NCBI RefSeq assembly: GCF_038396765.1
Contig: NZ_CP150096.1
Span: 6,369,001 to 6,433,000 of the forward strand
Direction of reading: 5' to 3'
Source: Chitinophaga caseinilytica
GTDB lineage: Bacteria; Bacteroidota; Bacteroidia; Chitinophagales; Chitinophagaceae
Length of the DNA: 64,000 bases
Part shown: positions 18,172 through 26,502 of the stretch, piece after piece
Position numbering within the stretch: position 1 is the first letter of the stretch
Layout: each line of letters opens with the position of its first letter
Notes under the pieces: generated by a model
Database searches by the model: none
What the model saw: only the letters and a program-made list of their open reading frames with translations
What the model was told of the DNA's origin: nothing
Made by a program: the position numbers and the translations under genes

Positions 18172-19662
18172 CTAGAAGTCCCAGTTTTTGACGCGGGCCA
18201 CGGCTTTCTGCCAGCGTTCGCGCAGGGCGGGGCCAGGCTGTTCTTCAGGCCCGAAAACGCGCTGGATCGTATATCGCTCGCGGATTTCCTGCAAGGTCCA
18301 GAAGCCGGTGGCCAGACCTGCGAGATACGCGGCGCCGGTGGCGCTGGCCGGCATAACGGCCGGGCGCATAACGGGGCATTGCAGGATATCGGTCTGCATT
18401 TGCATGAAGAAATCGTAAGTGGCAGATGTACCGTCTACCCGCAGTTCGCGAATAGCGCGACCGCTGTCTTTCTCCATCGCGTCGAGCGCATCGGCGATGC
18501 CGAGGGCTACGCCTTCGAGTGCGGCGCGGGCGATGTGGCCGGAGGACGTGCCGCGCGTGATGCCGATGATCATGCCGCGGGCGTAAGGGTCCCAGTGCGG
18601 GGTACCCAATCCCGACAGGGCGGGAACGAACATCACCCCGCCATTGTCCGGCTCCGTTTGCGCCAGCGCCTCGATCTCCGCGGTGGATTCGATCAGCCCC
18701 AGTCCATCCCTGATCCAGCGGAAAACTGAGCTGCCGCCGAACACGCTGCCTTCGAGGGCGTAAGTCGTTTCGTCCCCGATTTTCCAGGCGATAGTGGTGA
18801 GCAGGTGGTTATCGGAGGTAACTGGTTTCGAGCCGGTGTTCATCAGTGCGAAACACCCGCTCCCGTAAGTATTTTTTACCATGCCGGGCTCCAGGCACAT
18901 TTGCCCGAAAAGGGCGGCCTGCTGATCGCCCGCCACGCCAGCGATGGGGATCGCGGCGTCGAGGAGGCCGGGTTGGGTATAGCCGATGATCTCGCTGTTG
19001 GAGCAGATCGCAGGTAATAATTGATGGGGGATATTGAACAGGCGCAACAGCTCTTCGTCCCATTCCAGTGTATGAATGTTGAAGAGCATCGTGCGCGACG
19101 CGTTCGTCAAATCCGTGACGTGCGCCTTTCCGCCGGTCAGTTTCCAGATCAGCCAGGCGTCGATCGTCCCGAAGGCGAGTTTCCCCTGTTCGGCCCGGAG
19201 CCGCGCGTCGGGGATGTGATCGATGATCCAGGAGATTTTACTGGCGGAGAAATAAGCATCGAGGATCAGTCCTGTTTTGCGCTGCACCAGCCCGGAAAAA
19301 CCCTGGTAACGGAATTCGTCTACCAGTTTGGACGTGCGCCGGTCTTGCCAGGCGATGGCGTTATACACAGGCTCCCCTTTCTCCCTATCCCAGATCACGG
19401 TGGTTTCCCGCTGGTTGGCGATGCCGATCCCGGCGATCTCGTCTGCACGGATGCCCGCCGAAGCGATCAGTTCTTCCATTACCGACAGCATCGTATACCA
19501 GATCTCGTTCGGGTCCACTTCGATCCAGCCCGGTTGCGGATAATATTTTTCGTATTCTTTCTGCAATTGCCTCACCACCTGTCCCTCGCGGGAAAAAAGC
19601 ACGGCGCCCGCAGCACTGGAGCCGAGATCGAGAGAGAGGATATATTTCTTGTCGCCGTTCAT
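18172..19662 (-). CDS. glpK: Glycerol kinase
   Basis: 496 residues of the FGGY family. Seen are ILSLDLGSSAAGAVLFSREGQ (phosphate 1), GIGIANQRETTVIWDR, NAIAWQDRRTS, IPIAGVAGDQQAALFGQMC (ATP site), NTYGSGCFALMNTG and FVPALSGLGTPHWDP. It phosphorylates glycerol to glycerol-3-phosphate, the substrate of GlpD encoded downstream. The usual Thr of the DxGT motif is Ser here (DLGSS). It follows the PadR gene by 15 bp, so the regulator is probably co-transcribed. No glpF facilitator gene is in the window. Confidence 0.95.
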   Translation of the reverse strand: MNGDKKYILSLDLGSSAAGAVLFSREGQVVRQLQKEYEKYYPQPGWIEVDPNEIWYTMLSVMEELIASAGIRADEIAGIGIANQRETTVIWDREKGEPVYNAIAWQDRRTSKLVDEFRYQGFSGLVQRKTGLILDAYFSASKISWIIDHIPDARLRAEQGKLAFGTIDAWLIWKLTGGKAHVTDLTNASRTMLFNIHTLEWDEELLRLFNIPHQLLPAICSNSEIIGYTQPGLLDAAIPIAGVAGDQQAALFGQMCLEPGMVKNTYGSGCFALMNTGSKPVTSDNHLLTTIAWKIGDETTYALEGSVFGGSSVFRWIRDGLGLIESTAEIEALAQTEPDNGGVMFVPALSGLGTPHWDPYARGMIIGITRGTSSGHIARAALEGVALGIADALDAMEKDSGRAIRELRVDGTSATYDFFMQMQTDILQCPVMRPAVMPASATGAAYLAGLATGFWTLQEIRERYTIQRVFGPEEQPGPALRERWQKAVARVKNWDF

Positions 19663-19677
19663 CTGCCGGGAATTAAT

Positions 19678-20034
19678 TTAAACATGCTTCAGGTCGGTAA
19701 TGGCCTGCATCAGTTCGCCGAGATACTGATACATCGTTTCCAGGTATTCGTTGCCGAGGTCGGTCAGCTGGTAATATTTTCGCGGAACGCCTTCGTCCAT
19801 TTCCACCCACCTCGATTCCACGAGTTTTTCTTTCTTGAGCCGGCTCAGCAGCGGATAGATGGTACCTTCGGCGATATCCATGTCTGCCAGCTTCTTGATT
19901 TCGCTGATCAGTTCATACCCGTACCGTTCCTTTTTCTGCAACAGCAGCATAATGATATATTCGAACAATCCCTTTTTGATCTGGGATTGCCATCGTGTAA
20001 TAAAATATGCGTTTCCTTCTGGCTTTCGCTCCAT
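19678..20034 (-). CDS. PadR family transcriptional regulator
   Basis: 118 residues. A winged helix of the PadR type: KKGLFEYIIMLLLQKKERYGYELISEIKKLA, then DIAEGTIYPLLSRLKKEKLVESRW and RKYYQLTDLG, ending in a dimerisation helix (YLETMYQYLGELMQAITDL). The short C-terminus places it in the PadR-s1 class. It lies directly upstream of glpK, so it may control glycerol use, but PadR genes are also often local autoregulators. Its ligand cannot be inferred. Confidence 0.88.
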   Translation of the reverse strand: MERKPEGNAYFITRWQSQIKKGLFEYIIMLLLQKKERYGYELISEIKKLADMDIAEGTIYPLLSRLKKEKLVESRWVEMDEGVPRKYYQLTDLGNEYLETMYQYLGELMQAITDLKHV

Positions 20035-20074
20035 AAACGGGGGTCGGGTGCGTGAATAATTAAATGTAAAGTAA

Positions 20075-21493
20075 TTATTGCAGTAAATGCGGCCGTTCGT
20101 TGAATACTTTCCAGATGAACTCGCCGAAGATCGTGTTGGCCCAAGCGAACCAGGAACGGGTGAACTGTGCGGGATCGTCTTTATGGAAAGATTCGTGCAT
20201 GAAACCTTTGCCGGCGTGGCAACTTTTGAGGATGCGCAGGCATTCGCGGATTTCCGTTTCGCTTTTGCTCGTGAGCCCCTGCATCACCAGGCTGATGGGC
20301 CAGATGCGGTCCATTCCCGTATGCGGGCTGCCGATCCCTTTCCCCGCCTTCCCTGAAAAATGGAAAGGGTTTTCGGAAGAAAGGATCATTTTACGCGTGT
20401 TCGCATAGATGGGATCGTTCGGGCTCACGGCGCCGAGGTACGGCAGCGACAGGAGGCTGGGCACGTTCGCATCGTCCATGAGGTTGAAGCTCCCGAAACC
20501 GTTCACCTCGAACGCATATACTTTTCCGAATTGCGGATGCGTGGTTACTGCGTATTTCTTCAGCGCGTTTTCCACTTCGGTGGCCAATGCGCGGCATTCC
20601 GCGGCCAGGGAAGCGTCGAGCTTTTGCGCCGTGAGGATTTCCGCCGCCTGGCGAAGGCTCACGACGGCGAAGAAGTTGGAAGGAATGAGGAACGGGAAGA
20701 TGGTGGCATCATCGCTCGGACGGAACGTGCTGCAGATGAGGCCTACAGGCTTCACCGGGTAGCCGTATCCGGCGAGGGGAACGCCATCCGTGGCCCAGGA
20801 GGTAGTTCGCTGGAAAGTGTAAGGGCCGGGGCCGTTTTTCCGTTGTTGCTCGCGGAATGTTTTCAGGGTGAGGGCGATGGATTCCTTCCAGGCGGTATCG
20901 AACGGCGAGGTGTCGCCGGTTTTCTTCCAGTAGAGGTAAGCGAGGCGGATGGGATAACAGAGCGAATCGATCTCCCATTTGCGCTCGTGGATACCGGGCT
21001 TCATGTCGGTGATGTCTGACGCCCATTCGCCGCGTTTGTTCTCGTCTTTATAGAACGCGTTGGCGTAGGGGTCTTTATGGATGCATTTCACCTGGTGATT
21101 GATCACCCCGGCGATGAGATGCTGGAGGTCCTTGTCCTTCGCTACCAGCTGGAGGTACGGCGAAACCTGCGCTGTACTGTCTCTCAGCCACATGGCGTCG
21201 ATATCTCCGGTGATCACGTAAGTATCGGGCCTTCCGTTTTCGGAGGTGTATTCGACGGTGGTGTCGAGCGTATTGGGGAAGCAGTTGTTGAACAGCCAGG
21301 CCATTTCAGGGTCTTTCACACCTTTCTGCACGGCGGCGATGGCATCTTCTACGGCTTTGCTGCGGAACTTACGCTGCGCTTCGGGCACGCGCACCACGGG
21401 AAACGGATCGGCCGAAGCCCAGGAGAGCGCCGGGCGGAGGAGCGCGGCGGAGGAAAGTATGGCGGTTTGACGGAGAAAATTTCTTCTGCTCAT
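20075..21493 (-). CDS. Glycoside hydrolase family 125, exo-alpha-1,6-mannosidase
   Basis: 472 residues. An N-terminal twin-arginine-like signal (SRRNFLRQTAILSSAALL) is followed by the GH125 domain: NTLDTTVEYT, TYVITGDIDAMWLRDSTAQVSPYLQL, WASDITDMKPGIHERKWEIDSLCYPIRLAY, GLICSTFRPSDDATIFPF and IWPISLVMQGLTS. The (alpha/alpha)6 fold removes alpha-1,6-linked mannose from N-glycan-type substrates. The WLRDS and DSLCYP motifs carry conserved acidic residues. It stands 40 bp upstream of the PadR gene on the same strand. Confidence 0.9.
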   Translation of the reverse strand: MSRRNFLRQTAILSSAALLRPALSWASADPFPVVRVPEAQRKFRSKAVEDAIAAVQKGVKDPEMAWLFNNCFPNTLDTTVEYTSENGRPDTYVITGDIDAMWLRDSTAQVSPYLQLVAKDKDLQHLIAGVINHQVKCIHKDPYANAFYKDENKRGEWASDITDMKPGIHERKWEIDSLCYPIRLAYLYWKKTGDTSPFDTAWKESIALTLKTFREQQRKNGPGPYTFQRTTSWATDGVPLAGYGYPVKPVGLICSTFRPSDDATIFPFLIPSNFFAVVSLRQAAEILTAQKLDASLAAECRALATEVENALKKYAVTTHPQFGKVYAFEVNGFGSFNLMDDANVPSLLSLPYLGAVSPNDPIYANTRKMILSSENPFHFSGKAGKGIGSPHTGMDRIWPISLVMQGLTSKSETEIRECLRILKSCHAGKGFMHESFHKDDPAQFTRSWFAWANTIFGEFIWKVFNERPHLLQ

Positions 21494-21574
21494 ATCAATT
21501 GATTAAACCTGAAAAATAGAAAATCCGGACAAGAAAATTGCATTCCCGTCCATGAAAAAATCCCGGGTAAATAT

Positions 21575-22069
21575 TTATGATCGGGTAAGTAAAGCGATGA
21601 GTTGTGCGTGTTGCGGGAATCTTGCGCCCAGCGTAGCGCGGGTGGCCAGTTCGAAGTCGGCGAAATCGAACCCCGGCGCCACGGTGCATCCGGCCAGGCA
21701 ATATCCACCCGATTCCTCGACGCTGGAAGCGAACCAGCTGCCTGCGGGAATCAATACCTGCAACTGTTCTCCCTTGCGGATGTTACGGCCCAGCAGGTGA
21801 ACTTTCAGCGTGCCGTCGGGCCGGATTTCGTAAATATGGAGCGGTGTGCCATCGTAAAAATGCCACATTTCGTCTGATGCGATGCGATGGAAAGCGGAGA
21901 AGTCGCCGTCTTCCAGCAGAAAATAGATAGCCGTGGAAACGTTCCTCGGTCCGGCGAACCCGTCTGGCTGAATGGCCATCGGTGCGCGGTAAGTTTCACG
22001 GAAAGAGCCGCCTTCGATATGTTGTGTCAGTTGGAGTGTTTCCCGCCAGTAGGCAGCAGATGTTTTCAT
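21575..22069 (-). CDS. Cupin domain protein, DUF985 family
   Basis: 164 residues: TLQLTQHIEGGSFRETYRAP, AIYFLLEDGDFSAFHRIASDEMWHFYDGTPLHIYEI, QVLIPAGSWFAS and CTVAPGFDFADFELA. These are the markers of the DUF985 (cupin_5) family, a small beta-barrel of unproven function sometimes linked to sugar or nucleotide metabolism. It is followed by a gap of 81 bp to the GH125 gene and could be co-transcribed with it. Confidence 0.88.
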   Translation of the reverse strand: MKTSAAYWRETLQLTQHIEGGSFRETYRAPMAIQPDGFAGPRNVSTAIYFLLEDGDFSAFHRIASDEMWHFYDGTPLHIYEIRPDGTLKVHLLGRNIRKGEQLQVLIPAGSWFASSVEESGGYCLAGCTVAPGFDFADFELATRATLGARFPQHAQLIALLTRS

Positions 22070-22111
22070 TCGCTAAACTTACTGCTTTTATCGGCACCAG
22101 CGCGCAGGAAT

Positions 22112-23305
22112 TTAAGATAATACGGGTTGCGGCTGAACGGGCGCCCGCCTCGGTTCGGCTTTCTTTGCCTTCTTCGCTTTCTTTTTCCGGCCGAGCCAAA
22201 CGCAGAGCCCGGTGATGGGAAGGCTGGCGCAGATAAGGCTGGCGAAGAACATCAGCAGTTTGCCCGGCAGGCCCCAAACGGCGCCCACGTGCAGATCGTA
22301 GTTCATGCGGCGGAATTTATCGCCCATGGCCGCTTCTGCATATTTGCCGGCGTAAGGGCCCGTGGCTTTGAGGGGTTGCAGCGTGTATTGGTCGAAGAGA
22401 TAGTTGTCTGTTTTGTAATAAGTTCCGGGACGGTGGTTGATGGTTGCGCTGATGGCGGCTTTCGGATCTTTGTCTGCCCCGAAGTACATCGACATGCCCG
22501 ATTCCGCGGGCTTGGATTTCCATACCCTTGCCCAAACGATATCGGTATTCTGCGCCACGGAATGGCCGGGCGTAAGGCGGGTAGTGTCTGAAATGGGGAT
22601 CACTGCCTGGGAGAGCGATTTGCCGCCGGTGGTCACGTAATACAGTCCGTTGCTCCACCACTTGAATCCCCACACCAGCCCGGTGATCACGAGGATGAGG
22701 GCGATGCTCATCACATAAAATCCCAGCACGTTATGCAGATCGTAGTTCTTGCGTTTCCACTTCGCGTCCCACTTCACGGAGAAGCGCTGCTTGCGGGCGG
22801 CTTTGTTGCGCGGCCACCAGAGCACGAGCCCCGACACCAGGAGCACGAAGAAAACGAGCGTGGCATACGCGACGATGGGTTGGCCGATCTTGCGGGGCAG
22901 CCACAGGCTGAAGTGCCCTTCCAGCACCACGCGGAAAAAATCCGATTTCGCATCCCACACCTTCAACACCTTTCCATTGTACGGATTAACGAAAACCTGC
23001 TTGTAGTAAGCATTTTCTCCCCGGCCGTAGAACTGCATCACGGAAGAATAATTTTTGCCGCCATAGATAACGCCCTGCGCCGTTTTGCCCAGTTCTTTTT
23101 CAGCGATGGCACGGAGGGCAGACGGGGGAAGCGGGGCCGCCTGCGCAGTTTTGGCGCCCGGCTCCAGGTGGAACCATTGTTTGCCGAACAGGCTGCGCAA
23201 CTCCCACTCAAAAGCCAGCAGGCAGCCGGTGATGCTGATAATGAACACTATCAACCCAGACGCCAGACCCAGCCAAAGATGAACTTTCCCTACTAACTTT
23301 CTCAT
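22112..23305 (-). CDS. PepSY-associated transmembrane protein
   Basis: About 397 residues. MRKLVGKVHLWLGLASGLIVFIISITGCLLAFEWEL is the first PepSY-TM helix; two more membrane segments lie mid-protein (AYATLVFFVLLVSGLVLWWP, and NVLGFYVMSIALILVITGLVWGF) and one near the end (LLMFFASLICASLPITGLCVWLG), before a Lys/Arg-rich tail. Such proteins accompany TonB-dependent siderophore receptors and can act as inner-membrane ferric reductases; no receptor gene adjoins here. ATG 23305 is chosen over 23335 because conserved sequence starts there. Confidence 0.85.
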   Translation of the reverse strand: MRKLVGKVHLWLGLASGLIVFIISITGCLLAFEWELRSLFGKQWFHLEPGAKTAQAAPLPPSALRAIAEKELGKTAQGVIYGGKNYSSVMQFYGRGENAYYKQVFVNPYNGKVLKVWDAKSDFFRVVLEGHFSLWLPRKIGQPIVAYATLVFFVLLVSGLVLWWPRNKAARKQRFSVKWDAKWKRKNYDLHNVLGFYVMSIALILVITGLVWGFKWWSNGLYYVTTGGKSLSQAVIPISDTTRLTPGHSVAQNTDIVWARVWKSKPAESGMSMYFGADKDPKAAISATINHRPGTYYKTDNYLFDQYTLQPLKATGPYAGKYAEAAMGDKFRRMNYDLHVGAVWGLPGKLLMFFASLICASLPITGLCVWLGRKKKAKKAKKAEPRRAPVQPQPVLS

Positions 23306-23360
23306 ATGGAGCAAAAATGTTCTGCAAAAATGCAACAGCGCAAGCGGCTGGGGTGATCGT

Positions 23361-23412
23361 ATCGGGAAATTGAGTTGCGCGATCGGGAAAAACGTATTTT
23401 CATATTCCCGAT
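23361..23412. promoter_or_regulatory. Spaced ATCGGGAAA repeats upstream of the PepSY gene
   Basis: Two direct copies of ATCGGGAAA at 23361-23369 and 23382-23390, exactly 21 bp (two helical turns) apart, and an inverted half-copy TTCCCGAT at 23405-23412. They sit between the divergent PepSY gene and the small gene at 23436. The spacing suits an AraC-type activator; no such regulator is in the window. Confidence 0.45.
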
Positions 23413-23435
23413 TTTTTTACTATATTTAGGTTGCT

Positions 23436-23783
23436 TTGCGTTCCTTTCTGGCCATATGTCTTCTGGCGCTCACCAGCGTTCACTTCGGGACCCGGATTAC
23501 CGGGTACATGCAGTGTATGGTGAAAGCCTACGTGATCGACCACCGCGCTTTCGCGGAGGATTGCGGTTGCGCGAAGATCATGGCCGCCGCTTTCGGGAAC
23601 GCCTTGCCGGAAGAGCGGCAGATGCTTTCTGCCCCCGTTACGCTGAAGTTCGCAGACGTTGCGCTGCAGACCGAAAGCTCCCGCCCCGCCGTTTCCGGCG
23701 CAGTGGCGAAACCCTTTACGGGATGGGTGGACGAACGCTATCCCTCTCCCGCCGCAGGCGCCATCTTCCGCCCGCCCTGCTGA
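23436..23783 (+). CDS. Small exported hypothetical protein (TTG start)
   Basis: 115 residues: a hydrophobic N-terminus (RSFLAICLLALTSVHFG), then a Cys-containing segment (YMQCMVKAYVIDHRAF, EDCGCAKIMAAAFGN) and a Pro/Ala-rich tail. There is no ATG upstream in frame before a stop at 23427, so TTG 23436 is the likely start; a near-consensus TATATTTA lies at 23421-23428. It is transcribed divergently from the PepSY gene. The three closely spaced cysteines might bind metal or form disulfides; no family is recognised. Confidence 0.55.
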   Translation: MRSFLAICLLALTSVHFGTRITGYMQCMVKAYVIDHRAFAEDCGCAKIMAAAFGNALPEERQMLSAPVTLKFADVALQTESSRPAVSGAVAKPFTGWVDERYPSPAAGAIFRPPC

Positions 23784-23918
23784 CCTTTCTTCACACAATT
23801 TTTAATTTCCATTCATTTTTAATTCCTCACCAAGGCGGTTGGGTAAACGTGTACGTCTACCAGTTTCCAAGACCCTGACGAACGGCAACCGGGCCGCCGG
23901 AGGAACGAAGATATGCAG

Positions 23919-24163
23919 GCATGCGAACGTCCGCATGCGTACTCAAACTTTCCAGGCAAGCCGCCTGGCGCGCGAACCAGGCGGCCGAGCGGCCGGATGC
24001 CCCACCGGCGTCCGGCCCACATTCCGCACCCGGGCCGACCGGACTGCAGCCGGCGATCTGGCTGCGGAATGTCTACCGAAAAAATATTGACGCGCTGCCT
24101 GACGGCCGAAAGCCGGAAGGAACGCCAAAGCATGGGGCCGCCTTTTCAGGGTGGCCCTTTTTT
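23919..24163 (+). ncRNA. Candidate structured RNA or palindrome cluster
   Basis: A GC-rich gene-free stretch with successive strong inverted repeats: GCATGCG/CGCATGC (23919-23938), GCCGCCTGG/CCAGGCGGC (23960-23985), GGCCGGATGCC/GGCGTCCGGCC (23991-24017), ACATTCCGCA/TGCGGAATGT (24019-24072, enclosing about 34 nt), a small CGGC/GCCG hairpin near 24105, and finally a terminator (24135-24163) with six Ts. The layout suggests a plus-strand transcript about 250 nt long. No known RNA family is recognised and no clear promoter is visible; a REP-like palindrome cluster is the alternative. Confidence 0.4.
24135..24163 (+). terminator. Terminator closing the structured element
   Basis: GGGCCGCC (24135-24142) pairs with GGTGGCCC (24150-24157), one GU pair, followed by TTTTTT. 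Confidence 0.75.
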
Positions 24164-24241
24164 CATTCCATACCATTGAAAATCAATCCACCCATCCCGC
24201 CCAACCCGCATTTCAACCCATCCAGCAAAAAAATATTTTAA

Positions 24242-24268
24242 AAGTAAGCGAACGCTCACTTATCTTTG
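24242..24268 (+). promoter_or_regulatory. TetR-type operator overlapping promoter
   Basis: Near-perfect inverted repeat AAGTAAGCG-AA-CGCTCACTT (24242-24261, one mismatch) runs directly into a consensus -7 element TATCTTTG (24261-24268) just ahead of the tetR start. This is the arrangement of an autoregulated TetR promoter. Confidence 0.75.
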
Positions 24269-24275
24269 TGGCATC

Positions 24276-24869
24276 ATGCGACCCAGGGACGAAAACAAAA
24301 TATGCGAGATCCACAAGCAGGCGATCGAGATGATCGTCAGGGAAGGGCTGGACGGGTTTGGGGTGAACAAGCTCGCCCGTGCGGCCGGTGTATCGCCCGC
24401 CACGATCTACATTTATTTCAAGGACCGGGAAGACCTCATCCTGCAGGTCACCTACCGCGTGGCGGACACCATGCTGGCGGAAAGCCTCCAGGATTTCGAT
24501 CCCGACATGCATTTCGAAGAAGGGCTGCGCAAGCAGTGGCAGAACCGCGCCAACCACTTCATGAAGCACCAGCTGGATGTGGAATTCCTGGAAAAGATGC
24601 GGTATTCGCACCTGTACAACAAGGTTTCGGGAAAGATTTACACGTCGTTCAAGGATGTGATGGGAAGGTTCGTGCACAACGCGATAGACCGGAAAGAGTT
24701 GATAGAACTGCCTTTCGAAGTGTATTGGTCGGTAGCGTTCGCGCCGCTGTACCAGCTGATCAAGTTCCATACGCAGGAGAAAACGTTCGGTCACAAACCG
24801 TTCGAGCTCACGCCGGAAGCCATGGAACAAACGCTCCAGTTAGTACTGAAAGCCCTGAAGCCCGCATGA
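24276..24869 (+). CDS. TetR/AcrR family transcriptional regulator
   Basis: 197 residues. The N-terminal helix-turn-helix is IHKQAIEMIVREGLDGFGVNKLARAAGVSPATIYIYFKDREDLI; the C-terminal half is a ligand-binding helical domain (FMKHQLDVEFLEKMRYSHLYNKVS). It heads an operon with an 81-residue protein and an MFS exporter, and has its own palindromic operator. The likely role is local repression of the efflux gene, relieved by the exported compound. Confidence 0.9.
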   Translation: MRPRDENKICEIHKQAIEMIVREGLDGFGVNKLARAAGVSPATIYIYFKDREDLILQVTYRVADTMLAESLQDFDPDMHFEEGLRKQWQNRANHFMKHQLDVEFLEKMRYSHLYNKVSGKIYTSFKDVMGRFVHNAIDRKELIELPFEVYWSVAFAPLYQLIKFHTQEKTFGHKPFELTPEAMEQTLQLVLKALKPA

Positions 24870-24905
24870 TCCGTAACCTATCCAATCACCATTAAACCTG
24901 ACGCC

Positions 24906-25151
24906 ATGAACCCAGCTTATGCAACGGCATCCGGAATGGAAGTGCTCGTATTCCGGACCAACCTGCGATTCAAAAAAGACCTCCGGCTGGTGGCCCCCGT
25001 CCTCGACGAGGCGCCCGGCCTTCACAAATGGACCGTTGACCGGGAAGACACCGACAAAGTTCTCCGCATCGAGACCCGCAACCCCGACCCCACGCCCATT
25101 ATCCGGCTGGTGGAAGCCTGCGGCTATTTATGCGAGGAGCTGCCCGATTAA
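24906..25151 (+). CDS. Small HMA-like ferredoxin-fold protein
   Basis: 81 residues (possibly 71 from the internal ATG). The pattern VLVFRTNLRFKKDLRLVAPVLD, GLHKWTVDREDTDKVLRIETRN and IIRLVEACGYLCEELPD fits the beta-alpha-beta-beta-alpha-beta layout of heavy-metal-associated domains, but the metal-binding CxxC is absent. It sits between the TetR and MFS genes. It may be an accessory sensor or chaperone of the operon; this is inference. Confidence 0.6.
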   Translation: MNPAYATASGMEVLVFRTNLRFKKDLRLVAPVLDEAPGLHKWTVDREDTDKVLRIETRNPDPTPIIRLVEACGYLCEELPD

Positions 25152-25193
25152 CCATTCGCAACAACAGACACACACTACGATTCAAAACCTCCA

Positions 25194-26453
25194 ATGACAA
25201 CAAACGCTCCCAAAGAACGCGTGTTTACACGCTACCAGGTGCTCATGATCGTGCTATTATCGCTCATGCAGTTTACCGTGGTGCTCGATTTCATGGTCAT
25301 GAACCCCCTGGGCGAAATCCTCCTGCACGATTTCTCCGCCAAACAGTTCGGCATGGTTGTGGCCGCATATCCTTTCAGCGCCTGTATTTCCGCCATCGCG
25401 ACGGCAGGCTTCGCCGACAAGTTCGACCGTAAGAAGATCCTCATGATATTTTACACCGGTTTTATCATCGGTACTTACTTTTGCGCCCTTGCCAACGATT
25501 ATCCTTCGCTGCTCGTGGCCCGCATCGTGACGGGGCTTTTCGGCGGGGTGATCAGCTCCATCGGGCTGGCCATCATCGTAGACCTCTTCCGCCCCGAAAC
25601 GCGTGGCCGGGTGATGGGCTACACCCAGATGGCATTTGCCCTCAGCCAGATCCTCGGCATCCCCATCGGCTGGGAACTGGCCATCCGCTTCAACTGGCAT
25701 TTCCCTTTCTGGATGATCGCCGTATTCGGCACCCTGCTCGGCCTGATGCTGGGTTATTTCATGAAGCCGATCACCGGGCACCTCGGCAAAGGCACTGAAA
25801 AAAACGCATTCAAACATCTCGCCCATACGGTGCAGAACCCGCGCTACCGGCTGGCTTTCTTCACCACCGTGCTCATCGCAACGGGCGGGTACATGCTCAT
25901 GCCCTTCGGCAACGCGTTCTCCCAACACAACATGGGCATTTCCAAACACGATATCACGCTGCTGTTCATGGCTTCCGGACTGGCGAACCTGCTGGTATCG
26001 CCCATCATCGGGAAACTGTCCGACAAAGTGGGCCGTGCCAACATCTTCTACGCCGCCAGTTCGCTGACGCTCGTGATGGTGCTGATTTACACGAACCGCG
26101 GGCTGACGCCGTTCTACCTCGCGTTGATCATCAACGTGTTGATGATGGTAGCCGTTTTCGCGCGGATCATTCCCATGCAGGCCACCATGACATCGCTGCC
26201 CACGCTGCAGGACCGCGGCTCGTTCATGAGCGTGAACGCGGCCATCCAGCAGCTTTCCGGCGGTATTGCCGCAGTGGCGGCCAGCCGCATCGTGCACTCC
26301 ACGGAAACGGGGTACCTGGAACATTATCCTGTATTGGGGTACGTGATTTCCGTGGCGCTCCTGATCACGATGGTGATGATGTACTTCCTCAACCGCCAGG
26401 TAACCACCGAAGCCGCTATGAAACAGGCCGCTCCCGTTGCCGCGGCATCCTGA
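25194..26453 (+). CDS. MFS transporter, probable drug exporter
   Basis: 419 residues, about 12 membrane segments. The first helix carries MIVLLSLMQFTVVLDFMVMNPLG; the A-motif loop is GFADKFDRKKILM; then RIVTGLFGGVISSIGLAIIVDLF, GKLSDKVGRANIFY in the second half, and a basic central loop (KGTEKNAFKHLAHTVQNPRYRL). It resembles AraJ/YdhP-type proton-coupled exporters. The upstream TetR gene suggests substrate-inducible efflux; substrate unknown. Confidence 0.9.
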   Translation: MTTNAPKERVFTRYQVLMIVLLSLMQFTVVLDFMVMNPLGEILLHDFSAKQFGMVVAAYPFSACISAIATAGFADKFDRKKILMIFYTGFIIGTYFCALANDYPSLLVARIVTGLFGGVISSIGLAIIVDLFRPETRGRVMGYTQMAFALSQILGIPIGWELAIRFNWHFPFWMIAVFGTLLGLMLGYFMKPITGHLGKGTEKNAFKHLAHTVQNPRYRLAFFTTVLIATGGYMLMPFGNAFSQHNMGISKHDITLLFMASGLANLLVSPIIGKLSDKVGRANIFYAASSLTLVMVLIYTNRGLTPFYLALIINVLMMVAVFARIIPMQATMTSLPTLQDRGSFMSVNAAIQQLSGGIAAVAASRIVHSTETGYLEHYPVLGYVISVALLITMVMMYFLNRQVTTEAAMKQAAPVAAAS

Positions 26454-26470
26454 CCCCTATCGCATTCCAT

Positions 26471-26502
26471 AAAAAAGGGCGCCGTACAAGCGCCCTTTTT
26501 TT
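26471..26502. terminator. Bidirectional terminator
   Basis: AAAAAAGGGCG and CGCCCTTTTTT form a stem serving both the plus-strand MFS operon and the convergent VOC gene, whose stop codon lies inside it. Confidence 0.88.

Noticed and set aside
19021..20055. Plus-strand frame of 344 codons opposite glpK and the PadR gene
   Set aside because: Antisense shadow of two conserved genes; composition is atypical for a protein.
23819..24133. Arg-rich minus-strand frame of 104 codons in the structured region
   Set aside because: The sequence is dominated by palindromes and the peptide has no fold-like pattern.
25257..26324. Minus-strand frame of 355 codons opposite the MFS gene
   Set aside because: His/Glu-rich antisense translation with no hydrophobic core; the plus strand is a clear transporter.
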